Source: Bacteroidota bacterium
Lineage (GTDB): Bacteria > Bacteroidota > Bacteroidia > Bacteroidales > ML635J-15
Assembly (NCBI GenBank): GCA_029558535.1
Contig: JAKQEK010000423.1
Coordinates: 33,639-97,638, forward strand
Reading direction: 5' to 3'
Length of the DNA: 64,000 nucleotides
This document shows positions 18,414-27,523 of this stretch, one piece after another. A model generated the notes under the pieces. The model was not told the origin of the DNA. It saw nothing but the letters and a program-made list of their open reading frames with translations, and made no database searches. The position numbers and the translations under genes are program-made. Each line of letters opens with the position of its first letter. The first letter of the stretch is position 1.

Positions 18414-18737
18414 ATGAAAAATAAAAATTCTGTTATCATTTTCATTGCAATATCACTTATGATTTTTATTGCGAGTTGTGTTACTGTTAGAGTTGTTGAT
18501 ATTCCAAAACCTTCGTCTGATGGTGTAGAGATTTATCTTACTGATATACCCGATAAAGATTTTAAAGAGATAAAATACATACAAGTAGATGGGGCAATTT
18601 TTCATACTCCCGAAAAAATGATGGTAAATTTGGCTGACAGAGCAAAAACAGAAGGTGCTGATGCAGTAATTAATGTAAAATTTGATTATCAGGCATGGTA
18701 TCCTGTTTTGTCCGGAGTTGCGATAAAATATCAATAA
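18414..18737 (+). CDS. Small lipoprotein of unknown function
   Basis: A 107-aa protein with a lipoprotein signal peptide and lipobox IASC (C22). The mature domain has the pattern DGVEIYLTDIPDKDFKEIKYIQVDG, then ADRAKTEGADAVINVKF, reminiscent of small YbjQ/heavy-metal-binding-like alpha/beta domains, but the match is weak. Its 3' end overlaps the 3' end of the convergent gene by 68 bp, an unusually long overlap. Function unknown. Confidence 0.75.
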   Translation: MKNKNSVIIFIAISLMIFIASCVTVRVVDIPKPSSDGVEIYLTDIPDKDFKEIKYIQVDGAIFHTPEKMMVNLADRAKTEGADAVINVKFDYQAWYPVLSGVAIKYQ

Positions 18738-19347
18738 TGCTTATCATATCTTCAGGAGTCATGTAATACTTTTTTTTCTTTTTAAGATATCTTTTACTTA
18801 CAAAGGGTGAATTATAGATATAATTTGCAAAACAAAGATTTTCATAACCCATATTATTAGCAATAGTAAGCGAATCTGTAATCCACTCTACACGTCTTTT
18901 ATATTTAGGGCAAAAACTGTATTTTATTCCCATCGAAATAATTTCAAAAAAGGATTGTGTCTTGTAATCAAGAACATGGACAATTTCGTGTCCAATCAAT
19001 CCTGTTTTAGCGCTATCAGTAATAGTTTCAAAACAAAGATTTTGATTTACTTTTTTATCACGGACAGATATGATATAGATTCGATTAGATCTGTTTTTAA
19101 GTATTGTTCTTATCATTGGTTGTGCCTGACCCATACTTTTTATTTTTGCTTTTCTGAAAATAATAAATGTTGAGTCTGCTGAGTACAAATTTGATATAGC
19201 TGAGAAACAACAATTTTTCTCAGATTCGGTCCATTCCGATTTGCCGGTGAAATAATGAAATTCATTTTCTGGAAATTTTAAACTGTTGCAGGACACAACA
19301 AAGAATAAAATACAGCAAAGAGATATTATTTTATATGTTCTGTTCAT
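18670..19347 (-). CDS. Lipoprotein with HEIVH metallopeptidase-like motif
   Basis: A 225-aa lipoprotein (lipobox VVSC, C20). It contains a zinc-peptidase-like HExxH at 120-124 (GHEIVHVLDY). A third ligand is not obvious; candidates are acidic residues in the downstream VEWITDSL region. The start codon overlaps the stop of the YgiQ-like gene as ATGA, indicating translational coupling. The 3' end overlaps the convergent small lipoprotein gene by 68 bp. Periplasmic or surface metal-dependent hydrolase is an inference; I do not recognise a family. Confidence 0.72.
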   Translation of the reverse strand: MNRTYKIISLCCILFFVVSCNSLKFPENEFHYFTGKSEWTESEKNCCFSAISNLYSADSTFIIFRKAKIKSMGQAQPMIRTILKNRSNRIYIISVRDKKVNQNLCFETITDSAKTGLIGHEIVHVLDYKTQSFFEIISMGIKYSFCPKYKRRVEWITDSLTIANNMGYENLCFANYIYNSPFVSKRYLKKKKKYYMTPEDMISIIDILSQLRTKQDTMPDNQILH

Positions 19348-21167
19348 TTTTTCTTGCCGTTGAACTTATCGGCTAAATCTTTTCTACCGGATCGAACCAA
19401 AGACTTTATTAGTTCTTTTTTTACTTCGGGTTTGTACCAGAAAAAATATTTCAATTGCTTTTCACATTCTTTAGGATCTTTAGCTACATATAAGTGTTCA
19501 TTTGTATAAGGATTTATCCCGGTATAATACATCACTGTAGCAAGAGTCATTGGAGTAGGAGTGAAAGCTTGTACCTGTTCCAGTTTAAATCCCAAATCTT
19601 TAGTTTCAATGGCTAATTCTGCCATGTCAATTTCGGTACATCCAGGATGCCCTGAAATGAAGTAAGGAATTAATTGCTGATTAAGTTCGTATTTTTTATT
19701 TATCTTATCAAATAATGATTTCAATTTCTGAAACTGATTAAATGATGTTTTGCGCATTAATTTTAGAACTTTTGGTGAGCAGTGTTCAGGTGCAACTTTT
19801 AAACGACCCGAAACGAATTTCGAAATTAGTAATTCGAGATATTCATTATTATGACGATTTGTTATATGATTGTTTGTTTCATTTAAGACTATGTCATATC
19901 TTATACCGCTGCCGATACTTACTTTTTTTATACCCTGAATTTGTATTGCTTTTTTATATAGCTCCGTAAGGTTTTTATGTGATGTGTCTAAATTTTTGCA
20001 GACTACAGGAAATATGCAGGAGGCTTTTTTACACTTTTCGCACAAATCTAAATCAAAACCTCTCATCTTGTACATATTTGCTGATGGACCGCCAATGTCT
20101 GTAATATGTCCTTTAAAATCAGGCATCTGAGTTACCCTATGTAGTTCATTAAGTACAGATTTTTCGGATCGGCTGCTTATAAATTTACCCTGATGTGCTG
20201 ATATTGTACAAAAACTGCATCCTCCAAAACAGCCACGATGAATATTTACCGAGTGTTTTATCATTTCATAAGCAGGAATAGGCTCCTTAGTTGCATATTT
20301 GGGATGAGGTAATCTTGTGTAGTCTAAATCATAAAAGCTGTCAATTTCTTTTTCGGTAGTTGTTGGAAAAACCGGATTTACAATCAGTCTTTTATTTTGA
20401 AGATTCTGTACTATTCTACGATTTGAATTATAATTTGATTCCTGTTCAATTTTAACAAAATTTTCGGCATATTTTGTTTTGTCTTTTTGAAGTTCCTTGT
20501 AAGAGAATAGTTTTATGTCATTTTCAATCTTATCGTTAAAGTCACTTAAGTAAGCAATTTGTTTTATATCATAACAATTATAAATTTGTCCCGAATCATT
20601 TAATCTGTCGGCAATTTGAAGGATTGATTTTTCTGACATTCCATAGCATAGCATATCCGCATTCGAGGATTCAAGAATTGAAGTCAAAAGTCTATTTTTC
20701 CAGAAGTCGTAATGAACAAAACGTCTCATCGAAGCTTCTATTCCTCCTATAATAACAGGTATGTCAGGGAATAAATCTTTAAGAATATTTGAATAAACAT
20801 TTGTTGCATAATCAGGACGCTGACCTGTTTTTCCTCCCGGAGTATAGGCATCTTGAAAACGTAACCTTTTATTTGCAGTATAGTGATTCAGCATCGAATC
20901 CATGTTGCCGGCAGTTACACCAAAGAAAAGACGAGGCTGCCCTAATTTTTTAAAGTCACGCAAATCATCACGCCAATTGGGTTGAGGAACAATTGCTACC
21001 CGATATCCGGCATGTTCTAATACTCTTGCAATTACAGCAGAACCAAACGAAGGGTGATCAACAAAAGCATCGCCCGTGATAAGAATTATATCTGCATAAT
21101 CCCAACCTAGAGCTTTTAACTCCTTTGTCGTTGTTGGAAAAATTTTAGAAGAATTAAATTCTTTCAT
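19344..21167 (-). CDS. YgiQ family radical SAM protein
   Basis: A 607-aa YgiQ/UPF0313 protein. The N-terminus has the family pattern IILITGDAFVDHPSFGSAVIARVLE, followed by a cobalamin-binding-like domain. The radical SAM core holds the HRGCFGGCSFC cluster motif with the CX3CX2C cysteines, then GGPSANMY, and CSPKVLKLM with the late family motifs. The biochemical role of YgiQ is not established. It is translationally coupled (ATGA) to the HEIVH lipoprotein gene downstream and nearly abuts the barrel-like gene upstream. Confidence 0.92.
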   Translation of the reverse strand: MKEFNSSKIFPTTTKELKALGWDYADIILITGDAFVDHPSFGSAVIARVLEHAGYRVAIVPQPNWRDDLRDFKKLGQPRLFFGVTAGNMDSMLNHYTANKRLRFQDAYTPGGKTGQRPDYATNVYSNILKDLFPDIPVIIGGIEASMRRFVHYDFWKNRLLTSILESSNADMLCYGMSEKSILQIADRLNDSGQIYNCYDIKQIAYLSDFNDKIENDIKLFSYKELQKDKTKYAENFVKIEQESNYNSNRRIVQNLQNKRLIVNPVFPTTTEKEIDSFYDLDYTRLPHPKYATKEPIPAYEMIKHSVNIHRGCFGGCSFCTISAHQGKFISSRSEKSVLNELHRVTQMPDFKGHITDIGGPSANMYKMRGFDLDLCEKCKKASCIFPVVCKNLDTSHKNLTELYKKAIQIQGIKKVSIGSGIRYDIVLNETNNHITNRHNNEYLELLISKFVSGRLKVAPEHCSPKVLKLMRKTSFNQFQKLKSLFDKINKKYELNQQLIPYFISGHPGCTEIDMAELAIETKDLGFKLEQVQAFTPTPMTLATVMYYTGINPYTNEHLYVAKDPKECEKQLKYFFWYKPEVKKELIKSLVRSGRKDLADKFNGKKK

Positions 21168-21170
21168 TAT

Positions 21171-21815
21171 TTACCACGAAGGAAAAGGTTCTGAAAATAA
21201 AGAATTATTATATGGTCTTGCAGAATTTTCAAACATGCCTCCGGTATTGTAATGCATTAATGGATTACGATTTCCTGAGTTCGAAATCGTAACTTCTGCA
21301 CTGACATAAGTATTGTCACCTATTTTATAATCAAATCCGAATGAGTTAAAAGCGTTGTGACCTGATGAAACCTGAGGAGATAAGTCAAAAATCGCAGAAC
21401 CATGAACTCTCAATTTATCATTAATTAAATAGCTACCTTGCATAAACATGTAATAATTCATCATGTTTTGGTTTTTTACCTGATTATTACCATTTTCTCC
21501 ATAAAAATAAGATGGTGCCGAAGAGTATGAAAATATTGTCCCGGCAGATAGTGAAAATCTGTCTGTGAAGTTGTATCTGATTTCAGGTGCTGTATAATTT
21601 GAAAGGATATTATGCCCGTAATAATTAGTAAAGATTGAGCCTGCAGAAAAACCAAAGTGTAGTTTATTATCTTTTTTTATAAAAGGAAGAGTCTTACTAT
21701 TAGAAGAACTGTCATTATCAAGAAATTCTTCGTTCCCGAAATATATGCCGTTTTCCTGAGCATAAATCCCTAAAGTGGAAATTATTGAAATTAAGAAAAT
21801 TAGTTTTTTCAACAT
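21171..21815 (-). CDS. Putative outer-membrane beta-barrel protein
   Basis: About 214 aa from the ATG at 21813-21815 (MLKKLIFLIS), which gives a clean signal peptide ending at IYAQ; the in-frame ATG further upstream would add 12 residues before it. The mature part has repeated barrel-like strands (LHFGFSAGSIFTNYYGH, FSLSAGTIFSYSS, LRVHGSAIFDLS). No family recognised. It lies just 3 nt upstream of ygiQ on the same strand, so it is probably cotranscribed. Confidence 0.7.
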   Translation of the reverse strand: MLKKLIFLISIISTLGIYAQENGIYFGNEEFLDNDSSSNSKTLPFIKKDNKLHFGFSAGSIFTNYYGHNILSNYTAPEIRYNFTDRFSLSAGTIFSYSSAPSYFYGENGNNQVKNQNMMNYYMFMQGSYLINDKLRVHGSAIFDLSPQVSSGHNAFNSFGFDYKIGDNTYVSAEVTISNSGNRNPLMHYNTGGMFENSARPYNNSLFSEPFPSW

Positions 21816-21874
21816 AGTCGAAAATTTTTGTAAAGATATAAAATTTGACAATATAAATTATATTTGTAAAAACT

Positions 21875-22186
21875 ATGAATATGAATATAGAAAAAAAATA
21901 TCCCGAAGCTTACTTTAAAACTTTGTGGATGCTTATTTCAACCGGAATTTTAAGTGCAATATGCGTTCCTATAGGTATAATTCTTGATATTCAACCACTA
22001 GTTGGTGTGGGGCCTCTTGTTGGAGTTATTGTAGGAATGTTAATAGGGGAAAAAATTGAAGAAAAAAACAAGAAATTAGGACGTATCAGACCCCTTAACG
22101 ACAAAGAAATTCGAAACCGTAAAATTCTTGTATTAGTTATTTTAATTGTTGGATTAGCAGGATTTACTTTTTTGGTTTTTAGATAA
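21875..22186 (+). CDS. Small integral membrane protein
   Basis: A 103-aa protein with three hydrophobic segments (about 14-34, 38-54, 84-102) and a short charged loop (GEKIEEKNKKLGRIRPLNDKEIRNRK). It resembles small two- or three-span membrane proteins without assigned function. A TATATTTG -7 box at 21859-21866 lies only 8 nt before the ATG, so the mRNA would be nearly leaderless. It is divergent from the barrel-like gene. Confidence 0.72.
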   Translation: MNMNIEKKYPEAYFKTLWMLISTGILSAICVPIGIILDIQPLVGVGPLVGVIVGMLIGEKIEEKNKKLGRIRPLNDKEIRNRKILVLVILIVGLAGFTFLVFR

Positions 22187-22188
22187 AC

Positions 22189-22209
22189 ACTACTACTACT
22201 ACTACTACT
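22189..22209. repeat. ACT triplet microsatellite (7 copies)
   Basis: Seven perfect ACT triplets start 2 nt after the preceding stop codon and end just before the tRNA 3' flank. Being intergenic, it cannot cause a coding frameshift. It may vary in length between strains. Confidence 0.85.
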
Positions 22210-22218
22210 TTTTCTAAG

Positions 22219-22290
22219 AGCGGGAAACGGGGATCGAACCCGCGACCCTCAGCTTGGGAAGCTGATGCTCTACCACTGAGCTACTCCCGC
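22219..22290 (-). tRNA. tRNA-Gly (anticodon CCC)
   Basis: A 72-nt cloverleaf on the minus strand. The acceptor GCGGGAG pairs with TTCCCGC, the D-arm has GCTC...GAGC, the anticodon stem TCAGC/GCTGA encloses loop TTCCCAA (anticodon CCC), and the T-arm has GTTCGATCC. The discriminator base is T and the 3' CCA is not encoded. It decodes the glycine codon GGG. Confidence 0.95.
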
Positions 22291-22488
22291 TAATTTTTAC
22301 AAAAATAATAAAAAATTATTATTTTAATAAGTTGTAATTATTTTAAATTTTTTCGAATTTAAAATAATGGTACTCCTTAAAAATATGTCAAGGAGAGAAA
22401 AGTATTTTGTAATTAAAACTGAGAAAATGTATTTTATTAGCAATTTGTTCATATCTTTGAAAGTATAAATTATAAAATCTTATTTGTT

Positions 22489-25239
22489 ATGTGTAAAAAA
22501 ATTACGATTGCAATTATGTGCTATATATATATTAGCACTATTTCAGCACAAAGTTTTACGGGAGTTTATTCTGACAACGATGGGTCAACTTATACAGGAG
22601 GAATGAACAGAATCGCGACAGACAATTTCGGTAATGTTATAAACACAACTACCTATTATAATTATCCAATTAACATTGAAGGAACTGTATTCCCTATAAA
22701 TGGGACAGTTAGTTCTGTTGTAATAAAAAGAGATGCAAACCATGATTTAATTTGGGTAAAGAGTCTTACTTGTGGAGGCGTGACTTATATAGGTGACGTT
22801 TATTGCGATGATTATTCCAATGTTTATGTATGTGGATATTTCGGTGACAATTCAGTTCCAACAGAATTGAACTGTGAGCCTTTTACAATACCAGCGGATG
22901 TAGGAATGCACCTATTTGTTATAAAATATGCACCTAACGGAGAAGTATTATGGAGCCGTACAGCGAAAGTTGGACTTAGCGGTGGGGATTATTATGCTGA
23001 TGCATTTAAGGTTGAAGGTAACGGAACAGACAAAATAATTGTATCATCACCATTTGTAAATGTTGGAGAACAAACTATTGGAGGAACAACAATTTCGACC
23101 GATGACGGAGAGTTTTTCTTTGCAGGATTAAGCTCGGACGGAGACTGGCAGTATGTAAATTTACTTCCCGGAGTGGACAATACTTATTTGTCCATAGAAT
23201 TTGATTATGCAGACAATGATGATATTTTTTACACAGCAAATTTTAAGGGAACTCTAGATCTTGGAAGTGCAGGAATTCTTTCAGTTCCCGGTTCATCTCC
23301 TCAAGATTGTGCATTTAAATCGGACTCTAATGGCAATTTTGAATGGGCCTTGCTTTTTGAAGCATCATCATGGTGGAAATCAGATGTTGTTTGCGATGGA
23401 AACGATGCTGTTGTATTCGGTAGCTTTGGTGGTGAAATTTCTTTTGGAACATTTGATTTAGGACCTACTTATTATTCAGCTTATGGAGTTAAAATAGATA
23501 ATGCTGGCAATTACCTTTGGGCAAAGAAATACGGAGAGTCGGAAGCAAATTTCTTTATCGCAACCAAATCTGATGAAGGATTTTATATTACTGGAAAAAC
23601 AACTATGGCAAGTAGCTCAAATATTTTCGATTCTTACGAATTAATTTACACTAATACTATGCCCTCAGCAGCTCAAAGTAATTCGTTAAATTATTTATTA
23701 AAACTTAATTCGGATGGTAGTGTCGAAAATGGAGCAGTAACTAGTTTTTCTTTCGACACCTACAATACCGAAGAAATGAGCTTTTTTAGTGGCAATTTGT
23801 ACTTAACTGGAAATGCTACCGATTCTGCTTGTTTTGGCTATTACGTATTAAATCCAGTGCAAATAAACTCAGCAAACTATGTAAGTGTTTATTCCGAAAA
23901 TAATAATATTATTTCTGGTTCCTCATTTTATGATTTTAATTCAAATTACTCTTTTGATCCGGACGAATTTGAGTATCACTCAATACTTAATTTGAATCAT
24001 GATGCCTCAGTTTTTAATACAATTGTTGATGGATTTTTTAATATAGGTGCCGGAACAGGTGTTTATGACCTGGAACTTTTAAATCCTCCAATGTATTATA
24101 ATGTAAGTACTACAAGTTATAGTATAAATTTTGGTGATAATTATGGTCTTATCAGCGAATATAACGATTTTGTTTTTCAGCCTATTCCCGATCAGAACGA
24201 TTTAGTAGTTGATATGCATGTTGGAGCTGTGCGACCTGGATATAGTGGAAATGTTTTTGTTACATTAAAAAATATTGGAACAACTCACAAAACAGGAATT
24301 CTAGAATTTAGCTTAACTCATCCTGAAATAGATTTAGTGTCTGCAGTTCCTGCAGCATCATTGATGGAGAGCAATGATGCGGAGTTTGATTACGATCTTT
24401 ATCCATCGCAAGAAATTGTTTACCAGATAATTTTCCAAGCTTCTGTGTTAGCCGAGCTTGAAACCGAAGTTGTTGCATTTGTGAGCGCTCCTGATGCATT
24501 AGACCTGACAATAGATAATAATTCTGTTACGATGACTCAAATAATAACAGGCTCATGGGATCCAAATTCAAAAGAAGTTTATCCTCGAGGCAATATTTTT
24601 CCTGATTTTATTACTAACAGCGAGCATCTTGAATATGTAATAAACTTTCAGAATACAGGAACAGATACAGCGTTTACCGTAATTTTAATTGATACACTTA
24701 GTGCAAACCTTGATATTTCGAGTTTCCGTTTGATAAGTGCTAGTCACGATGTCGTTGTTAACTTGTATGACAATGTTTTGTGGTTCCGTTTTAATCATAT
24801 TAATCTTGTTGATAGTGTAATGAATGAAGAAATGAGTCATGGCTTTGTAAAATTCAAAATTAAACCATTACCCACACTACTTATTGGTGATATTATTGAA
24901 AATAATGCAGCAATTTACTTTGATTACAATATACCCGTAATAACAAATACAACAGTTACTGAGATTATTAATTTTTCGAGCTGCCAAATTCAGAAACTTA
25001 GAGGTACTTGCAGTGTTTATCCTAATCCTTGCAAAGCAGATTTGATTTCGATTGTTTCGGAAAACTTGATTAGTAAAATTGTTGTTGAAAATAATCTTGG
25101 TCAGGTTGTTGGACAAATACAGGTTAACGGACAAAATGAAGCAAAATTTGACTTTAATGACAAAGAAAACGGACTTTATCTTATAAAAATATACACTGAA
25201 AAAGGTTTGGAAATAGCTAAATTGATGAAAGTAGAGTAA
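22489..25239 (+). CDS. T9SS type A sorting domain-containing surface protein
   Basis: A 916-aa exported protein with a signal peptide (cleavage near ISAQS). Residues 25-450 hold SBBP-like repeats with strand pattern GNFEWALLF/GNYLWAKKYG, likely a beta-propeller. A conserved-repeat/DUF11-like beta domain lies near 680-820 (SEHLEYVINFQNTGTDTAF). The C-terminus is a type A T9SS sorting domain: VYPNPCKADLI, then GQVVGQ, then ENGLYLIKIYTEKG. It should be secreted across the outer membrane by T9SS and anchored or released. A TATCTTTG -7 box at 22452-22459 lies 30 nt upstream. Ligand unknown. Confidence 0.9.
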   Translation: MCKKITIAIMCYIYISTISAQSFTGVYSDNDGSTYTGGMNRIATDNFGNVINTTTYYNYPINIEGTVFPINGTVSSVVIKRDANHDLIWVKSLTCGGVTYIGDVYCDDYSNVYVCGYFGDNSVPTELNCEPFTIPADVGMHLFVIKYAPNGEVLWSRTAKVGLSGGDYYADAFKVEGNGTDKIIVSSPFVNVGEQTIGGTTISTDDGEFFFAGLSSDGDWQYVNLLPGVDNTYLSIEFDYADNDDIFYTANFKGTLDLGSAGILSVPGSSPQDCAFKSDSNGNFEWALLFEASSWWKSDVVCDGNDAVVFGSFGGEISFGTFDLGPTYYSAYGVKIDNAGNYLWAKKYGESEANFFIATKSDEGFYITGKTTMASSSNIFDSYELIYTNTMPSAAQSNSLNYLLKLNSDGSVENGAVTSFSFDTYNTEEMSFFSGNLYLTGNATDSACFGYYVLNPVQINSANYVSVYSENNNIISGSSFYDFNSNYSFDPDEFEYHSILNLNHDASVFNTIVDGFFNIGAGTGVYDLELLNPPMYYNVSTTSYSINFGDNYGLISEYNDFVFQPIPDQNDLVVDMHVGAVRPGYSGNVFVTLKNIGTTHKTGILEFSLTHPEIDLVSAVPAASLMESNDAEFDYDLYPSQEIVYQIIFQASVLAELETEVVAFVSAPDALDLTIDNNSVTMTQIITGSWDPNSKEVYPRGNIFPDFITNSEHLEYVINFQNTGTDTAFTVILIDTLSANLDISSFRLISASHDVVVNLYDNVLWFRFNHINLVDSVMNEEMSHGFVKFKIKPLPTLLIGDIIENNAAIYFDYNIPVITNTTVTEIINFSSCQIQKLRGTCSVYPNPCKADLISIVSENLISKIVVENNLGQVVGQIQVNGQNEAKFDFNDKENGLYLIKIYTEKGLEIAKLMKVE

Positions 25240-25419
25240 ATGAGATATTAAGTCTTTTGGTCTTAGAAAAGTTATAAGTTAGCTCTAATGTACGGGTAAT
25301 ACTACCGCAGCCTTCAGTATAATTTTAAAAAAATCAATTAATGTAATTTGTCTGTTTTTTTGAAATATAACAAGAAATATTAAACTCAAGAATTTGACAT
25401 ATATTTGCAAAAAAACAAC

Positions 25420-26121
25420 ATGAGAAATTTTGTATTATCGCTGTCAATTGTTTTAATTTTTTTGTTTGCTGCTGGCTGTAATTGTGAAGAGAGCAATAAG
25501 CCTGTAAGAATTGTACAGGATACAACCAAGAGGCAGTCTCCTTATGTACTAATCGGCGAAAAACATTTTTTAAAAGATTATGAACCTATATGTGAGAACG
25601 GTGATATTAGTGTTGTAATCGAAATTCCTGCCGGAACGCTCGAAAAATGGGAAGTTGATAAAAAAGATGGAAGCATGAAACTTGAATTTGTTGACGATAA
25701 ACCACGAATTGTTCAGTATCTGGCTTATCCTGTAAATTATGGAATGATACCCCAAACAGTTTTGCCAAAAGACTTGGGTGGTGATGGCGATCCCCTTGAT
25801 GTCTTAGTTTTGGGAGATGCTTCCGAAAGGGGAGAAGTTGTAGCCTGTAAACTGATTGGAGTGATGATTATGCTTGACAGAGGAGAACAAGACGATAAGC
25901 TTATTGCAGTGAAAAAAGGGTCTCCATATTATAATATTAATTCAATTGCAGAACTTGATGTGAATTTCCCAGGAATTACCGACATACTGAAGATTTGGTT
26001 TACAAACTACAAGGGAGTAGGTAAAATTGAGGTATTGAGATTTGAAGAAAAAGAAATTGCCGGGGAAATACTTTTTCAAGCAGTTAATGAATTTGAAAAA
26101 ACAGATAATACAGAATTATAA
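25420..26121 (+). CDS. Family I inorganic pyrophosphatase with lipoprotein signal
   Basis: About 233 aa when started at the ATG at 25420. The N-terminus is a lipoprotein signal with lipobox FAAGC (C20), so the enzyme is probably tethered outside the cytoplasmic membrane. The catalytic domain is a family I soluble PPase: PVNYGMIPQT, and the signature DGDPLDVLVLGD with D122, D124 and D127. All three signature aspartates are present. Normal family I PPases are cytosolic, about 175-200 aa, and lack a signal. A TATATTTG -7 box lies at 25400-25407. It hydrolyses PPi to 2 Pi; a periplasmic role (phosphate salvage) is inferred. Confidence 0.9.
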   Translation: MRNFVLSLSIVLIFLFAAGCNCEESNKPVRIVQDTTKRQSPYVLIGEKHFLKDYEPICENGDISVVIEIPAGTLEKWEVDKKDGSMKLEFVDDKPRIVQYLAYPVNYGMIPQTVLPKDLGGDGDPLDVLVLGDASERGEVVACKLIGVMIMLDRGEQDDKLIAVKKGSPYYNINSIAELDVNFPGITDILKIWFTNYKGVGKIEVLRFEEKEIAGEILFQAVNEFEKTDNTEL

Positions 26122-26134
26122 TTATAAAAAAATA

Positions 26135-27523
26135 TCAGGCCTTCCTATTCCAGTGTGTAATAATTAAGTCAAGTTCCAAAATAAGGTCTTTGTGAAGATT
26201 TTTCAGTCTATGATAATCCGCATTATACATATACCTCATATTGAGTAATTTCCAATCTCCGGATAAAATGTTAATCCATTCTGATATTACTCTGGCTATA
26301 AGCCCAAATACAGGCAATGAAATTGCATAAGCCAGTATTATCCATAATTTAGAGAAAAATAATGCTACAATTATTATTTGAATTGCGTAAATTAGAGGAA
26401 TAACAAAAACAGCCCAGCCGAATTTAATGCTAGAATGAAATTGTTTGTCTTTAATTTTCAGCACAAGCATTTTTGGGATGAAATATGTGAAAAGATTGTT
26501 TATTAAACCGTATAAGAAAGCAGGAATACACAAAAGAATAATTATTGAATTAATTACAAGTCTAAAAATACTTAAAAATGGTTTTTCGATAGATTGATTT
26601 GATAAGAAATATTTAGCTTTAATTTCTTCATATTCACGCACTTTTTCTTTGATTCCCTGCATCTCTTCAGGATTGTCTTGTTCGAATGTTTCTAGAGCTT
26701 TTATTGTAATTTTATCAGCTTTAAATCTGTTAATTTCACTCAGCTTTCCAAGTTTAAACTTTTTAATAAGGTTTTTTACATATAGAATTCGGATACTTTC
26801 ATAAGTATCATATAATTCAATGCTTCTGATGTTAATTACTAATGGTTTTATAGCTTCTTCAAGTGCATCACGTAAACTAAGCATAGCTTTTTGAGGACTT
26901 TCCAAATATTCGTCTTTAAAATCGTTAACATTAATTGGTTTACCATATCTAACATGCAGAATACTTCTCATTTTATTATATTTACTATAATATATTCCAA
27001 CCGGAATTATTTTGATGTTTAGATTGAAATTATTTTTTTCTTCTGCCAAAAAAGCAAGACGCGGAATTCCTTTTTTAAAATTAAGAAGTCTTCTTTTATC
27101 AGTATGTCTGGCTTCAGGAAATAAACCGACATTTTGACCACTTTCAAGGACTTTAACGGCAACATTAAAAGTAAAATCGTTATTGGTTAAGTTTTCTTTG
27201 CCGTCTCTAATTCTAAAAACCGGAAGAATCTTAAGAAAATTGAGAAATTTTGCGATTAATTTGTTTTTGAAAATATCGGCTCTTGCTAAGAAAACAATTT
27301 GTTTCTTACTTGTAAAAAGTACAGCAAGTGGATCCATCAAAGCATTTTGGTGATTAGGAGCAAAAATTATTGGTCCGTTTTTAGGTATATTTTCAAGTCC
27401 TTCTACAACAATATTTTTATAAAACAAATTATGCAGTGCAGTAACATAGATACTGCAAAATGCCCATAATTTTGAGAATTTGTACAGGTTTTTATATTTA
27501 TTTAAATCGTCTTTCGTCGCCAT
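26135..27523 (-). CDS. PlsC-like 1-acyl-glycerol-3-phosphate acyltransferase, long form
   Basis: About 462 aa from the ATG at 27521-27523 (MATKDDLN); a farther in-frame ATG at 27568 would increase the overlap with the upstream gene. The acyltransferase motifs are APNHQNALMDP (NHx4D) and LFPEARHTDKR (motif III). The C-terminal third has several membrane segments (about 318-345, 367-405), making it about twice the length of ordinary PlsC. It should acylate lysophospholipids or a related lipid. Its start overlaps the end of the symporter gene by 22 bp, so the two are cotranscribed. Confidence 0.86.
   Translation of the reverse strand: MATKDDLNKYKNLYKFSKLWAFCSIYVTALHNLFYKNIVVEGLENIPKNGPIIFAPNHQNALMDPLAVLFTSKKQIVFLARADIFKNKLIAKFLNFLKILPVFRIRDGKENLTNNDFTFNVAVKVLESGQNVGLFPEARHTDKRRLLNFKKGIPRLAFLAEEKNNFNLNIKIIPVGIYYSKYNKMRSILHVRYGKPINVNDFKDEYLESPQKAMLSLRDALEEAIKPLVINIRSIELYDTYESIRILYVKNLIKKFKLGKLSEINRFKADKITIKALETFEQDNPEEMQGIKEKVREYEEIKAKYFLSNQSIEKPFLSIFRLVINSIIILLCIPAFLYGLINNLFTYFIPKMLVLKIKDKQFHSSIKFGWAVFVIPLIYAIQIIIVALFFSKLWIILAYAISLPVFGLIARVISEWINILSGDWKLLNMRYMYNADYHRLKNLHKDLILELDLIITHWNRKA

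Noticed and set aside
22189..22209. ACT repeat as a phase-variation switch
   Set aside because: It lies after the stop codon of one gene and beside a tRNA 3' end, so triplet changes would not alter any frame or obvious promoter spacing.
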